Source: Nitrososphaerota archaeon
Lineage (GTDB): Archaea; Thermoproteota; Nitrososphaeria; Nitrososphaerales; UBA183
Direction: 5' to 3'
Assembly (NCBI GenBank): GCA_029784825.1
Contig: JAFMAU010000006.1
Span: forward strand, 1-64,000
Length of the DNA: 64,000 nt
Below, piece after piece: positions 41,862 to 51,405 of this stretch; the first letter of the stretch is position 1; each line of letters begins with the position of its first letter. The notes under the pieces are model-generated. The model worked only from the letters and a program-made list of their open reading frames with translations. It searched no databases and was not told the origin of the DNA. Position numbers and translations under genes: made by a program.

Positions 41862-44800
41862 GAGACGTCCAGGTACACTGGCCGACCGTCAAGGTCCTCT
41901 TCCGTCCACCTTACTCGCCCTTCCCTTTCCGCGAACAGGGCGACCTGCTTGACCCTGACGAGGAAAGCCAGTTCGCTCTTGAGCGGTTCGAGCATCTTCA
42001 CCTCGTCCGCCTCCAGACCGGCCACGGACGCTCGCGACAGGACCGCCGTGGGCGAGTAGCCGCGCGACTTCCTGAGTGCCTGCAGCCTCCTTGCCACGTC
42101 CCTTGCGAGGCCTTCGGCGACGAGCTCGTCGTCCCTCGCCTTCGCGACCGCGACGAATATCCCCCGCTTCTCTCCTACCTCGTAGCCTTCCGCGGGCTTG
42201 GCGGTCAGGTCGAAGAGGGCGAGCGGGACCTCCACCGACTCGTTCCCTGCCTCGACCTCCAGGGGCTTGGCGTTCCTCCAGGCGGTCACTGCAACCTGGC
42301 CTGTCATCGTGCCCAGGGCCCCCAGTATTGGTCCTGTCCTTTCTTTGAACTGGGCTCCTATCCGAGCGCGGTTGGGGACCAGCTCGAAGGTGGCGGGGAA
42401 GGATTCGGCGTTCGGAATGAACGCCACCTCCTTTACGTTGCAGAGCTGACCGATCAGCGGCGATGCCGCTTTCAGGTGCGCGCTCCTCGGCGCAAGCACG
42501 GCCAGCCTCCGCAACGGCCAGCGGCGCTTCAGCTTGGCCCTGACCCTGGCCGAGTTGCTCGCCTCTTCCACTGTGAGCGCCAGCCCCACGACCTTCTCCG
42601 CCTTGCTGTCGCTTGACGTTTCTGCCTCTGCGGCCAGTCGACGGGTGACCAACGGCTGCCTCCAGGGAGCCCGCCCGGAGAAGACTTCTTGGTAGAGGTA
42701 CTCGGTTACGAAAGGCGAGATCGGATGGAGCAGCGCGTCTGCCCTGGCCAGAACGTGGCCTAGCACCGCATATACGGCAAGCCTCCTCTTCCTCTCCTTC
42801 GGGTCGTCGCGCCAGAGCTCTCCCCTCACCAGTCTGACGTAGTCTTGGCTCGCCTGGGTTATGATGAGTTCGTCGAGCGCTCGGGCCGCTTCGTTGTACC
42901 TCGCATCGCCGTAGCCGGCAAGGACATCCTCCTCCGCAGCCGACAGCTTTGCAAGCAGCCATCTGTCCACAATGGTGAGCAGCCTCTCCTTTCTGGCCCA
43001 CTTCAGGGTGTGCCTGCCCGCGTCGAAGCCGTCCAGCGGTGCGTTCTGCGCCAGGTAGACATGGAGGTGGTAGAGCGTGTTGAGCACCTGGTACGGGCGC
43101 GCTCCCATCTCCTTGACGTCCATGCTCAACGAGTCCTCCGGCGCGCTCTTCCAGGTCAGGTAGAACCTGGTCAGGTCCACGGAACGGCTCCTGAGCATGT
43201 CAAGACCCCAGATCGCGTTGCCGAGACTCTTGCTCATCTTGCTCCCATTCTCGTCGAGCACATGCCCTTGGAACAGGAACGCCTTGTATGGCGCCTGGGC
43301 CTTTCCGGTCTTCAAGACGTTGAGAACGAGAAGGGTGTATGCCCAGGCCCTTGTCTGGTCTATGCCCTCGGTAAGGTGCATGGCAGGGAACAGCTCGAGG
43401 TACTCCTCGTCTGTGAAGGCCGAGTAGGGTACCGAACCGCTGTTGTGCCAGGTGTCCAGAACGAAGGGTTCCCTGGTCGCAGCGCCGCCGCAGGAGGGGC
43501 ACTTCAGAGAGACCCTGTCGATCCAGGGCCTGTGGAGCTCGAAGTTCCGACCGTCGGGGAGCTCCAGGGCTTGCCTCGTGATTTCTCTCCTGGAGAAAGC
43601 CGGGACCTTCTTGCCGCAGTCCTTGCAAACCCAGATGGGCAGCGGCGTGCCCCAGATCCTCTCCCTGGTTATCGCCCAGGGCGGAGAGTCTCGTATCGAC
43701 TCGAGGAACCTGTTCCTCGGCGCTTCGAAATAGTACTCGACCTTCTCGGCAGCCCTGACGAGTTTCTCCCTCAGCCTGTCTATCCAGTAGAAGTACTCCC
43801 TCCTCGCCAGCCACACTATCCTATGCCCTGACCTCCAGCAGACGGGGTAGTCGTGGGTCAGCCTGCCTGCGAAGACCAGCGCCCCTCTTTCCCTCAGCTG
43901 CGAGATGACTGTCTGGTCTGCGTCCCTGGCGAACATTCCGGCGAATGCCCCTGCTTCCCGGGTGAACCGGACCTGGTCGTCGAAGGGCGCGAAGACGGGG
44001 ACGCCCAGCTTCTGGGCAGCGGCGAAGTCGTCCTCGCCGTTGGCGGGCGACAGGTGGACCAAGCCTGTCCCGGTCGTTGTGTCGACGAAATCTTGGGAGA
44101 CCACCTTGTGTATCTTCCCCTCGAACTCCGGGCCGCACAGGCCGGGGATCTGGTCGAGCAACGGGTGGACGTACGTCGTTCCCTCCAGTTCCCTGCCCTT
44201 GAGTCTCGCCGTGGTCGCGCCGAACCGTACGCCGAGGTCGCTTGCCATCTGCGCCTTCCTGTCGGAGCAGACCACCCAGGTCTCGTCTCCCACTTGGACC
44301 CGCTCGTAGTCGGCGTCCGGCTTTACCGCCACAAGCTCATCGGTCACCACGGTGAAGGGCATGGTCGTCCAGATGACCAGGTAGGAGCCGTCGGAGGCCT
44401 TCACCTTGTAGTACAGGCTGGGGTCTTCGAGCTGCTCGTAGCCTCCCAGCGCCACCTCGGCGTGGCTCAGAGCGGTCTGGCAGCTGGGGCAGTAGGGCAC
44501 CACCTTGAAGCCCTCGCCAAGCAGCCCGCTTTTCCAGGCAATCTCCAGGTACTTCCACTCTCTTTCGACGAATCCGTCTGTGTAGGTCATGTAGGCACGC
44601 TTGCTGTCCAGGTGGAGACCCAGAAGCCTGTCCGATTCCTCCCAGAGCCCCCTGTACTTCTTGATCAGCGACTTGCAGGCTTCCACCAGCTTCTCGACCC
44701 CTACCGCTTCCAGGTTCTCCCACTTGTTGCCGCTCAGTCCGAGAGCCTTCTCTGCCTCGAGCTCCACGGGGAGCCCCTGGGTGTCCCAGCCTCCCCTGAA

Positions 44801-45067
44801 AACCAGGCGGCGCCCCATCATCGACGAGTACCTGAACCAGAGGTCCTTGTAGACCCGGCCGCGGATGTGGCCTATGTGCGGCTGGTTGTTCAGGGTCGGC
44901 GGACCCTCGACCCACCCCACAGGCTTCACCTTCGAGAGCTTCTTCTCCGCCGCTTCCCTGGGGTCGACCCTGTCGTAGAAAGCCCTGACTCTGGATTCTA
45001 TTTCCTTCCAGTCGTAGTTGGCATCGAGTGACCTGCGCCTAGCTTTCCGTTTCGATTTTGTAATCAC
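41858..45067 (-). CDS. ileS: Isoleucyl-tRNA synthetase
   Basis: 1069 residues, archaeal/eukaryotic-type length. HIGH motif in PTLNNQPHIGHIRGRVYKDL, editing CP1 domain with TTGTGLVHLSPANGEDDF, KMSKS in ENGSKMSKSLGNAIWGLDML, zinc-like WVCKDCGKKVP and LKCPSCGG in the CP region, and a long C-terminal domain. GTG start at 45067 with a TATA-like agcttaag near 45102-45109. Confidence 0.97.
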   Translation of the reverse strand: MITKSKRKARRRSLDANYDWKEIESRVRAFYDRVDPREAAEKKLSKVKPVGWVEGPPTLNNQPHIGHIRGRVYKDLWFRYSSMMGRRLVFRGGWDTQGLPVELEAEKALGLSGNKWENLEAVGVEKLVEACKSLIKKYRGLWEESDRLLGLHLDSKRAYMTYTDGFVEREWKYLEIAWKSGLLGEGFKVVPYCPSCQTALSHAEVALGGYEQLEDPSLYYKVKASDGSYLVIWTTMPFTVVTDELVAVKPDADYERVQVGDETWVVCSDRKAQMASDLGVRFGATTARLKGRELEGTTYVHPLLDQIPGLCGPEFEGKIHKVVSQDFVDTTTGTGLVHLSPANGEDDFAAAQKLGVPVFAPFDDQVRFTREAGAFAGMFARDADQTVISQLRERGALVFAGRLTHDYPVCWRSGHRIVWLARREYFYWIDRLREKLVRAAEKVEYYFEAPRNRFLESIRDSPPWAITRERIWGTPLPIWVCKDCGKKVPAFSRREITRQALELPDGRNFELHRPWIDRVSLKCPSCGGAATREPFVLDTWHNSGSVPYSAFTDEEYLELFPAMHLTEGIDQTRAWAYTLLVLNVLKTGKAQAPYKAFLFQGHVLDENGSKMSKSLGNAIWGLDMLRSRSVDLTRFYLTWKSAPEDSLSMDVKEMGARPYQVLNTLYHLHVYLAQNAPLDGFDAGRHTLKWARKERLLTIVDRWLLAKLSAAEEDVLAGYGDARYNEAARALDELIITQASQDYVRLVRGELWRDDPKERKRRLAVYAVLGHVLARADALLHPISPFVTEYLYQEVFSGRAPWRQPLVTRRLAAEAETSSDSKAEKVVGLALTVEEASNSARVRAKLKRRWPLRRLAVLAPRSAHLKAASPLIGQLCNVKEVAFIPNAESFPATFELVPNRARIGAQFKERTGPILGALGTMTGQVAVTAWRNAKPLEVEAGNESVEVPLALFDLTAKPAEGYEVGEKRGIFVAVAKARDDELVAEGLARDVARRLQALRKSRGYSPTAVLSRASVAGLEADEVKMLEPLKSELAFLVRVKQVALFAEREGRVRWTEEDLDGRPVYLDVS

Positions 45068-45113
45068 TCAACGCGCCACCGGCTCTCTCCCTTCCCCGTC
45101 TTAAGCTTAGCAG

Positions 45114-45806
45114 CTACCGGCCCTCAAAAAGTCTGGCGGCCAGCGGCTCCGGTAGCCCAGCCGTCCGTATCTTGGCCGCTGCTGCCTCCACGTCGTACTT
45201 GACCCGCAGGGGTCGGACTTCGCCGTTCTCGAAATCGACCAAGGCATATGACGCTCTGGGGTCTCCGTCCCGCGGCTGCCCCACGGAGCCAGGATTGAAG
45301 ACTGTGCCGAGCTCACCGCTCCAGACGAAGGGGCGGTGCGTATGCCCCAGCCCGATCAGTCGGACCTCCAGCTTCCCGAGGTAGTGCCCGAAGAGGTCCG
45401 TGTGGGTCTCCGGCTCGACATACTCCCAAAGGTTGTCGTCCGGGCTCCCGTGGGTCAAGTGGGCGGGAGTCCTCTCGAATTTCGTCCTTATCTGCAGCGG
45501 GAGCCGGCGAAGGTAGTCCCTGTTGTCGTCCGAGAGCACCTTCGACGTCCACTTGGCGGCCATGGCCGCCTTCGCGTTGAACCAGGAGGCATCGCCCGTC
45601 ACCACCGCTTCGTCATGGTTTCCACGTACGGCGACGACGCCTGCCTCCCTGAGTCTTTTGACCACGCCATTGGGGTCAGCGCCGTACCCCACCAGGTCGC
45701 CCAGGCAGTAGAGCTCTGCTCCTTCCGTCTCCCGCAGGACCGCCTCCAGCGCCTCCAGGTTCGAGTGGACATCTGAAATGAAAGCGACCCTTCTCAATGC
45801 TGTCAC
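45114..45806 (-). CDS. Calcineurin-like metallophosphoesterase
   Basis: 230 residues from GTG 45806. Metal-binding motifs: FISDVHSNLEAL (DxH), YCLGDLVGYGADP (GDxxxxG), VRGNHDEAVV (GNHD/E), HLTHGSPDDNLWEY and GLGHTHRPF (GHTH). YfcE/DUF2 type phosphodiesterases act on small esters or nucleotides. TATA-like gttatagg about 22 nt upstream supports this leaderless GTG rather than the frame start at 45869. Confidence 0.9.
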   Translation of the reverse strand: MTALRRVAFISDVHSNLEALEAVLRETEGAELYCLGDLVGYGADPNGVVKRLREAGVVAVRGNHDEAVVTGDASWFNAKAAMAAKWTSKVLSDDNRDYLRRLPLQIRTKFERTPAHLTHGSPDDNLWEYVEPETHTDLFGHYLGKLEVRLIGLGHTHRPFVWSGELGTVFNPGSVGQPRDGDPRASYALVDFENGEVRPLRVKYDVEAAAAKIRTAGLPEPLAARLFEGR

Positions 45807-45941
45807 GCAGCAGGCGGCGCGACCTATAACTCGTCCGCAGGGTCCGCGCACCCGGCGAGTGACGCCCAAAGACCAATAGTTAATTTGTTTGTGAAGTAAA
45901 TTGAACTATCCTCCATTAACAGAGCTCGAGGCTTGTGAAGT

Positions 45942-46604
45942 TTGAAGCTCTCTATGTCTGCATTCGCAGGGAAGTGGGAAAAGCAGAACGCCCAGGGATT
46001 CGGCTCTAAGGTCCGCGACTCCGTCAGGAGCCCAGGTCCTCTGAAGCCGAGGCTCGACCTAGCAATACGCCAAATCCAAGTCCAGATCGCAAAGCTGGAA
46101 TCCACATCGACCAAACTCAGAGAGAGGGACAACTCGATCTTCAACAAGGTCGTGGGCTCTCTACAGAAGCACGACACGCCTCACGCGTCTGTCTTCGCGA
46201 ACGAGCTTGCGGAGGTCAGAAAGATGAACAAGATGGTCACGCAGGCTAAGCTCGCGCTGGAACAGATCGTGCTCAGGCTCAACACAATCACCGAGCTGGG
46301 TGACATAGTCGTCACCCTGACACCTGCCATGGCAGTGATACGCAACGTCAAGCAAGGCTTGGTGGGCGTGCTGCCAGAGGCGGAAAGCGAGATCGGCGAA
46401 ATCTCTGGTCTGCTGAGCAGCATCCTGGTGGACGCAGGGACGGTGGGCGGATATTCGTTGAACTTCGAAGCTGCCAACGAGGACGCGGAACGCATCCTGG
46501 CGGAGGCGTCGGCGGTGGCGGAATCGCGCATGAAGGAGAAGTTCCCAGAAATACCGTCAACGCTCCCATCTGCTGAAGCCGGGACAGAAGGCGGCTCTTT
46601 CTAG
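45942..46604 (+). CDS. cdvB: CdvB paralogue (ESCRT-III/Snf7), short form
   Basis: 220 residues from TTG 45942 (ATG 45954 possible). Snf7 core of basic N-terminal helices (LDLAIRQIQVQIAKLESTST..RDNSIFNKVVGSLQKHD, FANELAEVRKMNKMVTQAKL ALEQIVLRLNTI) followed by acidic helices. It lacks the winged-helix/MIM2 tail of the neighbour at 46780. ESCRT-III paralogues polymerise at the division site. Ends with a terminator-like hairpin, so it may be expressed apart from the next two genes. Confidence 0.88.
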   Translation: MKLSMSAFAGKWEKQNAQGFGSKVRDSVRSPGPLKPRLDLAIRQIQVQIAKLESTSTKLRERDNSIFNKVVGSLQKHDTPHASVFANELAEVRKMNKMVTQAKLALEQIVLRLNTITELGDIVVTLTPAMAVIRNVKQGLVGVLPEAESEIGEISGLLSSILVDAGTVGGYSLNFEAANEDAERILAEASAVAESRMKEKFPEIPSTLPSAEAGTEGGSF

Positions 46605-46605
46605 T

Positions 46606-46640
46606 AGAGTGGGGAACGAAAGTTCCCGCTCTCATTTTCT
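46606..46640 (+). terminator. Hairpin terminator after short cdvB
   Basis: GGGAAC-GAAA-GTTCCC (46612-46627) is extended by partly paired flanks and closes on a GAAA tetraloop; it is followed by ctcattttctt. It starts 8 nt after the stop codon. Confidence 0.6.
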
Positions 46641-46779
46641 TCTCCAGGTTCCAAGCGGGCCCGCACTCTCCGCGTCGTCTCGATGCCGCTGGCGAGCATG
46701 GAGCGAAGTATTCACCCCTTGGTAGCGATGATTTTGACTTGGCAAGTGAATATGGCCCTGATGCAGCTACAAGACGTAA

Positions 46780-47643
46780 TTGTCCGCGCACTGGGCTTCG
46801 AGACTCCTAGGGATGGGCGGGGATGAGAACGTCAGACCAAAGGTCGCCGCCACAATCAAAGAGATTGAGCTCCATAGAAGAGAGCTGGAGAACCTGAGGG
46901 CAAAGGTGGAGCAGCGCAGGAAACAGCTTTACGACACTACGGTGAAGGCGATGATGGCGAAGGACAGGTCCAAGGCGGTCGTCTACGCCAACGAGTGGAC
47001 CGAGCTCAGGAAGGTCGGAAAGGTGGTCTACGCGAGCGAACTGGCTCTGACCCAGGTCATACTGAGGCTGGAGAGCATAGTCGACGTGGGCGACGTCATG
47101 TCCCATCTTAGCGCCGCGTTCAAGGTCCTTCGGAGGGTCAACAAGACGGTCCAGGGTCTGGCTCCTTCACTCGACCAGGCGTCCTCAGAGATCACCAATA
47201 CGCTCACAGAGACCATGGCTGAGATGAGCACGGTTTCTCCCAACTTCTCCGTCAACGTGAGCACCGAGAGCGGCGAGGAGCTCGTGGAGCAGGCGAGGAA
47301 GTTCGCAGAGCTGAGGGCGGAGGAGATGAAGCAGGCCCTTGGCGCGCCTTCGATTGACATGCGCCGGCCCGAGGAGACTCTGAAACAGCGTGTCGCCCTG
47401 TTGGAGGGAGGGTCTGAGGATGACGAAGACGACGAGACGCTGGGAGTACTGTACACCGAGCAGAAGCCCGAGGAGCTGGAGGAACGAGTCCTCCAGTACG
47501 CCGTGATTCACGACGGGAACGTGGACATAGCGGACGCGGCGACGGCTCTGAAACTGCCCTCCGACGACGTGGAAGGGGCGATGCTGCACCTTCTTAATGA
47601 GGGCAAGATGAAACTCAGGCAGCAGGAGGGCAATGTGAGTTGA
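46780..47643 (+). CDS. cdvB: CdvB (ESCRT-III) with C-terminal winged helix
   Basis: 287 residues from TTG 46780. Snf7 core (residues about 20-180: IKEIELHRRELENLRAKVEQ, VYANEWTELRKVGKVVYASE), acidic linker (GGSEDDEDDETLG), then a winged-helix tail LEERVLQYAVIHDGNVDIAD with ALKLPSDDVEGAMLHLLNEG, where CdvA or CdvC is contacted in Sulfolobus-type proteins. Stop overlaps the TTG of cdvC (TTGA), so translation is coupled. Confidence 0.92.
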   Translation: MSAHWASRLLGMGGDENVRPKVAATIKEIELHRRELENLRAKVEQRRKQLYDTTVKAMMAKDRSKAVVYANEWTELRKVGKVVYASELALTQVILRLESIVDVGDVMSHLSAAFKVLRRVNKTVQGLAPSLDQASSEITNTLTETMAEMSTVSPNFSVNVSTESGEELVEQARKFAELRAEEMKQALGAPSIDMRRPEETLKQRVALLEGGSEDDEDDETLGVLYTEQKPEELEERVLQYAVIHDGNVDIADAATALKLPSDDVEGAMLHLLNEGKMKLRQQEGNVS

Positions 47644-48860
47644 GCGTCGTTGCAGCCAAGGAGCTCGAAGACGATGCGAAGCGCTACGCAAACGAGGCGA
47701 TCCGCCTCGATTCCCAGGGCGCCCACGGGATGGCGATTCAGATGTACCAGAAGGCGATTTCGACGCTGGTCAAGCTCGTCCACCTCTACCCGGACTATCG
47801 CCTGAACAGGCAGTACACCGACAGGGCGATGGCCTATCAGGAGAGGGTCAAGGCCATCCAGGCTGCCCACGGCCTGATTCCACAGGACCAGACGCCCGAC
47901 CAGAGCTCGGCCCCCACGCTGGTGGGCGAGCCGGGCAGCGCCGCGCAGGGAGGGGACGCCCAAGGTCAGCAGGGCGGTCAACAGAAGGCCACGTTCAACG
48001 ACTTGGTGGTCACCGAGAAGCCGGACGTGAAGTGGGAGGACGTGGTCGGACTGGAGGACTGCAAGAGGGCCATCAGGGAGTCGATAGTCTTCCCCTTTTT
48101 GAGGCCCGACCTGTTCAAGCTCGGATGGCCAAGGGGGATCCTGCTCTACGGCCCGCCGGGCTGCGGCAAGACCATGATAGCTGCGGCGACCGCCGCGGAG
48201 ATAGAAGGCTACTTCATCTCCGTGGACGCAGCCTCGATAATGAGCAAGTGGCTCGGCGAGGGTGAGAAGAACGTCTCAAAGCTGTTCGGCAACGCCCGCA
48301 AGATGCTCTCGGGCAACAAGCCCGTGATTATATTCGTGGACGAGATCGACTCGATGCTGGGGACCCGGAGCCAGGAAGTGGGCGGCGAGGCCAGGGTCAG
48401 GGACCAGTTCCTCAGGGAGACCGACGGCCTGATGGACAAGGGAAAGAACCTGCACCTGTACGTGATCGGGGCAACCAACAAGCCCTGGTCGCTGGACCCT
48501 CCGTTCCTGCGCCGATTCCAGAAGAGGATATTCGTCCCGCTGCCAGACTATGAGGCGAGGATGTCCCAGTTCCGGAACTACACCGCCCCACTCACGCTGC
48601 TGGAAGACGTGAACCTGGAGATGCTCGCGAAGATAAGCGAAGGATACTCCGGCAGCGACATCAAGGACATCTGCCAGGGAGTCCAGCTCAGGGTGGTCAA
48701 CGAGCTCTTCGAGAGCGGGAAGGCCCTCGAGAAGGAGAGCCAGACGAGGCCCATCAACCTGTCGGACTTCAAGGACGTCATGCGCTCCCGCAGGCCGAGC
48801 GTTTCGCCCGACATGGTGCGCGCCTACACCCAGTGGTCCTCCAGCTTCGGAGCCCTCTAG
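47640..48860 (+). CDS. cdvC: CdvC / Vps4 AAA ATPase
   Basis: 406 residues from TTG 47640. N-terminal MIT domain (about 5-75: AKELEDDAKRYANEAIRLDS, YQKAISTLVKLVHLYPDYRL) that binds the ESCRT-III tail, Gln/Gly-rich linker, then the AAA module: Walker A LYGPPGCGKTMIA, Walker B VIIFVDEIDSML, SRH NKPWSLDPPFLRRFQKRIFV. Remodels CdvB filaments during cell division. No cdvA is in the window. Confidence 0.95.
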   Translation: MSVVAAKELEDDAKRYANEAIRLDSQGAHGMAIQMYQKAISTLVKLVHLYPDYRLNRQYTDRAMAYQERVKAIQAAHGLIPQDQTPDQSSAPTLVGEPGSAAQGGDAQGQQGGQQKATFNDLVVTEKPDVKWEDVVGLEDCKRAIRESIVFPFLRPDLFKLGWPRGILLYGPPGCGKTMIAAATAAEIEGYFISVDAASIMSKWLGEGEKNVSKLFGNARKMLSGNKPVIIFVDEIDSMLGTRSQEVGGEARVRDQFLRETDGLMDKGKNLHLYVIGATNKPWSLDPPFLRRFQKRIFVPLPDYEARMSQFRNYTAPLTLLEDVNLEMLAKISEGYSGSDIKDICQGVQLRVVNELFESGKALEKESQTRPINLSDFKDVMRSRRPSVSPDMVRAYTQWSSSFGAL

Positions 48861-48929
48861 CCCGCGCGCCGTTCAGAACCGGGACCTTCAACGCTAAATA
48901 GCATTCCAGACAAAGAGGCGTGACTCAAA

Positions 48930-49409
48930 TTGGCGGTCGATTTTGATGTCCGCAGGGAACCGGCCCACAGGGTCGTCACGAAGACCCTGGTCAAGAAATG
49001 GCCCGGTGACAGGGCGGTAGGCAGGGAGTTCGACGCGCTCCACGGGTGGGCCAGGGCGCAGGGCCTGAAGACGGGCAAGTGGTTCTTCAGGTCGCTGGGC
49101 GAGGTGAGCGAGAGGGGCCCCGGAAGGTGGGAGCTCGGAATCGAGATACGGGGCAGGAGGCCGGTCCGTGGCGGCAAGGGGGTGGCGGTCAAGACGTTCC
49201 CGGCGTCCACCGTGGTCGCCGTGAAGTTCGACCCGAGCAAGGTGTCACCGATGATAGCCTACAGCGCGATCGGAGGGTGGATGCGTTGGTCCGGACGGCA
49301 GCAGATGTTCAAACAGAACGGCCCCTGGCGCGAGGTGCACTCCGGGAACCCGTGGAAGAGCAAGAAGGCCTGGGCGGGCACCGAGATTCAGGCGCCCATC
49401 AAGAAATAG
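48930..49409 (+). CDS. GyrI/AraC-effector-like small-molecule binding protein
   Basis: 159 residues from TTG 48930. The SOUL/GyrI-like fold is suggested by VRREPAHRVVTKTLVKKWPG, WELGIEIRGR and VKTFPASTVVAVKF with a final W-rich strand (GGWMRWSGRQQM). Stand-alone effector-binding domains sequester small molecules. TATA-like ctaaatagc near 48893. The assignment is from pattern only. Confidence 0.55.
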   Translation: MAVDFDVRREPAHRVVTKTLVKKWPGDRAVGREFDALHGWARAQGLKTGKWFFRSLGEVSERGPGRWELGIEIRGRRPVRGGKGVAVKTFPASTVVAVKFDPSKVSPMIAYSAIGGWMRWSGRQQMFKQNGPWREVHSGNPWKSKKAWAGTEIQAPIKK

Positions 49410-49451
49410 GCCTCCCAACGTATTAATCGCGCTGGATTCAGGGCGGAGCCG

Positions 49452-50765
49452 TTGCAGGAGCTTCTGTCCCCAGCGGAAGTGAAGGCCAGGGTCGGGAAGA
49501 AGGTCGCGCTCGCAGGCTGGGTCCACGACGTCAGAGCCCTGGGCGGACTGGTCTTCGTCCTTCTGAGGAATTCCAAGGGAATCGTGCAGATAGCGGCCCC
49601 CAAGAAGCTGGTCAGGCCCGAGGTCTTCGAGACCATCAGCTCGCTCCACCAGGAGGACGTGATCACGTGCGAGGGGCTCGTGAAGGAGAACAGCTCTGCC
49701 AGGATGGGCTTCGAGATCGTCCCCGACGCCGTCGCAGTGGTCAGCAAGTCGGCCGCTCCCCTTCCGCTTGACCCAAGAGGGGTCACTCCCGCATCCCTCG
49801 ACACACGCCTCCTCTGGCGCTCTCTGGAGCTGAGACGACCGCAGACCAACGCCATCTTCAAGATCGAAGACGAGGTCGTGGAGGCCATCGAGGGTTTCCT
49901 GCGCTCGCAGGGATTCATCAGGACCTTCACCCCGAGCATACTGGGCGGCGTGTCCGAAGGGGGTTCGGAGGTCTTCAAGATTGACTATTACGGGCGGCCC
50001 GCGTTCCTGCGCCAGGACCCGCAGCTGCACAGACAGCTCACAATAGCCGGGGGCTTCGACAGGATCTACGACTTAGGCACAAACTGGAGGGCCGAGCTTT
50101 CTCATACCCCGCGCCACCTGAGCGAGCACAGGACCGTGGCCCCGGAGATGGCCTTCATCGCAGACGAAAGGGACGTCATGAGGGTGGAGGAGCAGATGGT
50201 GGCCAGAAGCATCGAAGCGGTGCGGGAGCGTTGCGGCGAGGAGCTGAAGACGACCGGAGTGGAGCTGGAGGTCCCGAAGACCCCGTTCCTGGAGCTCAGC
50301 TTCCCTGACCTGTACGACATCCTGTCCTCCAAGGGTAAGAAGCTGCCTCGTGGTGCGGATCTCGACGAGGAGGCCAAGGACGTCCTTGCCGCGCACGCGA
50401 GGGAGAAGTTCGGCTCGGACTTCTTTTTCATCAACAGGTTTCCGTTCGCGCCGAAGCCCTTCTACATCATGAAGGTCGACGACAGCCCCGAGTACGCGAG
50501 GTCAACAGACCTCCACTTCGGAAGCCTCGAGCTCTCCTCCGGCGGTCAGAGGGAGCACAGGCACGACAGGATACTCGCGCAGGTCAACGAGAAGGGCATG
50601 GACCCCGGGCCCCTGAAGTGGTTCACGGAGCCGTTCAGGTACGGCGTGCCGCCGCACGGAGGGTTCTCCTTCGGCATCGAAAGGTTCGTTGCCCGGCTGC
50701 TCGGCCTGCCGAGCATAAAGGAGGCCGTCCTCTTTCCGCGCGACCCGGAAAGGCTTGAGCCCTAG
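49452..50765 (+). CDS. aspS: Aspartyl-tRNA synthetase (archaeal type)
   Basis: 437 residues from TTG 49452. OB anticodon domain (about 10-100: VALAGWVHDVRALGGLVFVL LRNSKGIVQ), class II catalytic core: motif 2 TNWRAELSHTPRHLSEHRTV, and motif 3 GFSFGIERFVARLLGL with EAVLFPRDPERLEP. Archaeal AspRSs are often non-discriminating and also charge tRNA-Asn; the sequence alone does not settle it. Confidence 0.96.
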   Translation: MQELLSPAEVKARVGKKVALAGWVHDVRALGGLVFVLLRNSKGIVQIAAPKKLVRPEVFETISSLHQEDVITCEGLVKENSSARMGFEIVPDAVAVVSKSAAPLPLDPRGVTPASLDTRLLWRSLELRRPQTNAIFKIEDEVVEAIEGFLRSQGFIRTFTPSILGGVSEGGSEVFKIDYYGRPAFLRQDPQLHRQLTIAGGFDRIYDLGTNWRAELSHTPRHLSEHRTVAPEMAFIADERDVMRVEEQMVARSIEAVRERCGEELKTTGVELEVPKTPFLELSFPDLYDILSSKGKKLPRGADLDEEAKDVLAAHAREKFGSDFFFINRFPFAPKPFYIMKVDDSPEYARSTDLHFGSLELSSGGQREHRHDRILAQVNEKGMDPGPLKWFTEPFRYGVPPHGGFSFGIERFVARLLGLPSIKEAVLFPRDPERLEP

Positions 50766-51298
50766 GACCCTACCCTTACCAGGGCCTCGCGCTCGGTTTC
50801 CAGCAGCAGGTCGATTCCCCTGGCCTTCTTCGCCGCGGACCTGAGCTTGTCGAAGTCGCCTATCTGCCGCTCCATGCGCCTGCTCGGGACTATGACCTTG
50901 GTCCGCTTGGTCCCGTCTGGGTGCCAGACCGTGTTCACCGTGAGGACCTTGACTGGATAGACCAGGTCCTCCAGAAACTTCCTGTCAGAGCTTCCCTTCT
51001 GGATTAGCCACACCTTGCCCTTGAGCGTCCCCTCGATTTCAGACCGGAAGGCTTGGTCGTCCCTGAGTTGCTGGAACTCCGGGGTGACGAACTCTAGCAC
51101 GTATGCCCCGCCGGTCTCGTAGGCGCGCGTCAGCTCGGCCTTGTTCAGCCGTGTCCCGTGCTCGGAGTGGGCCACCAGTGCCCTCGACGCGTCGATCTCT
51201 GCCCTGGTTATCTCTCCAGACTTTAGCTTCGCCTCACAGTTGGAGCAGAGAATCCCAGTCTTCGCGTCGAAGTTGCAGATTGGGAGCTTGAGCGTCAA
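50762..51298 (-). CDS. Zinc-finger/KH-like protein, possibly NusA-related
   Basis: 178 residues from TTG 51298, with gttttatcc about 30-38 nt upstream. N-terminal ICNFDAKTGILCSNCEAKL (Cys x3) suggests a zinc site; the C-terminal part VKVLTVNTVWHPDGTKRTKV then DFDKLRSAAKKARGIDLLLE recalls archaeal NusA-like KH domains. Convergent with aspS (4-nt overlap). Role in RNA binding is inference. Confidence 0.55.
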   Translation of the reverse strand: MTLKLPICNFDAKTGILCSNCEAKLKSGEITRAEIDASRALVAHSEHGTRLNKAELTRAYETGGAYVLEFVTPEFQQLRDDQAFRSEIEGTLKGKVWLIQKGSSDRKFLEDLVYPVKVLTVNTVWHPDGTKRTKVIVPSRRMERQIGDFDKLRSAAKKARGIDLLLETEREALVRVGS

Positions 51299-51405
51299 GC
51301 GCGAAAAAAGCCGACCATCACAGGCGGATAAAACTATCGCTTGTTGCCACATTCGTAGAACGGCCTGGGTCGAAAGTATCCCGGGACCGAGTCTGAGGAA
51401 CGCGA

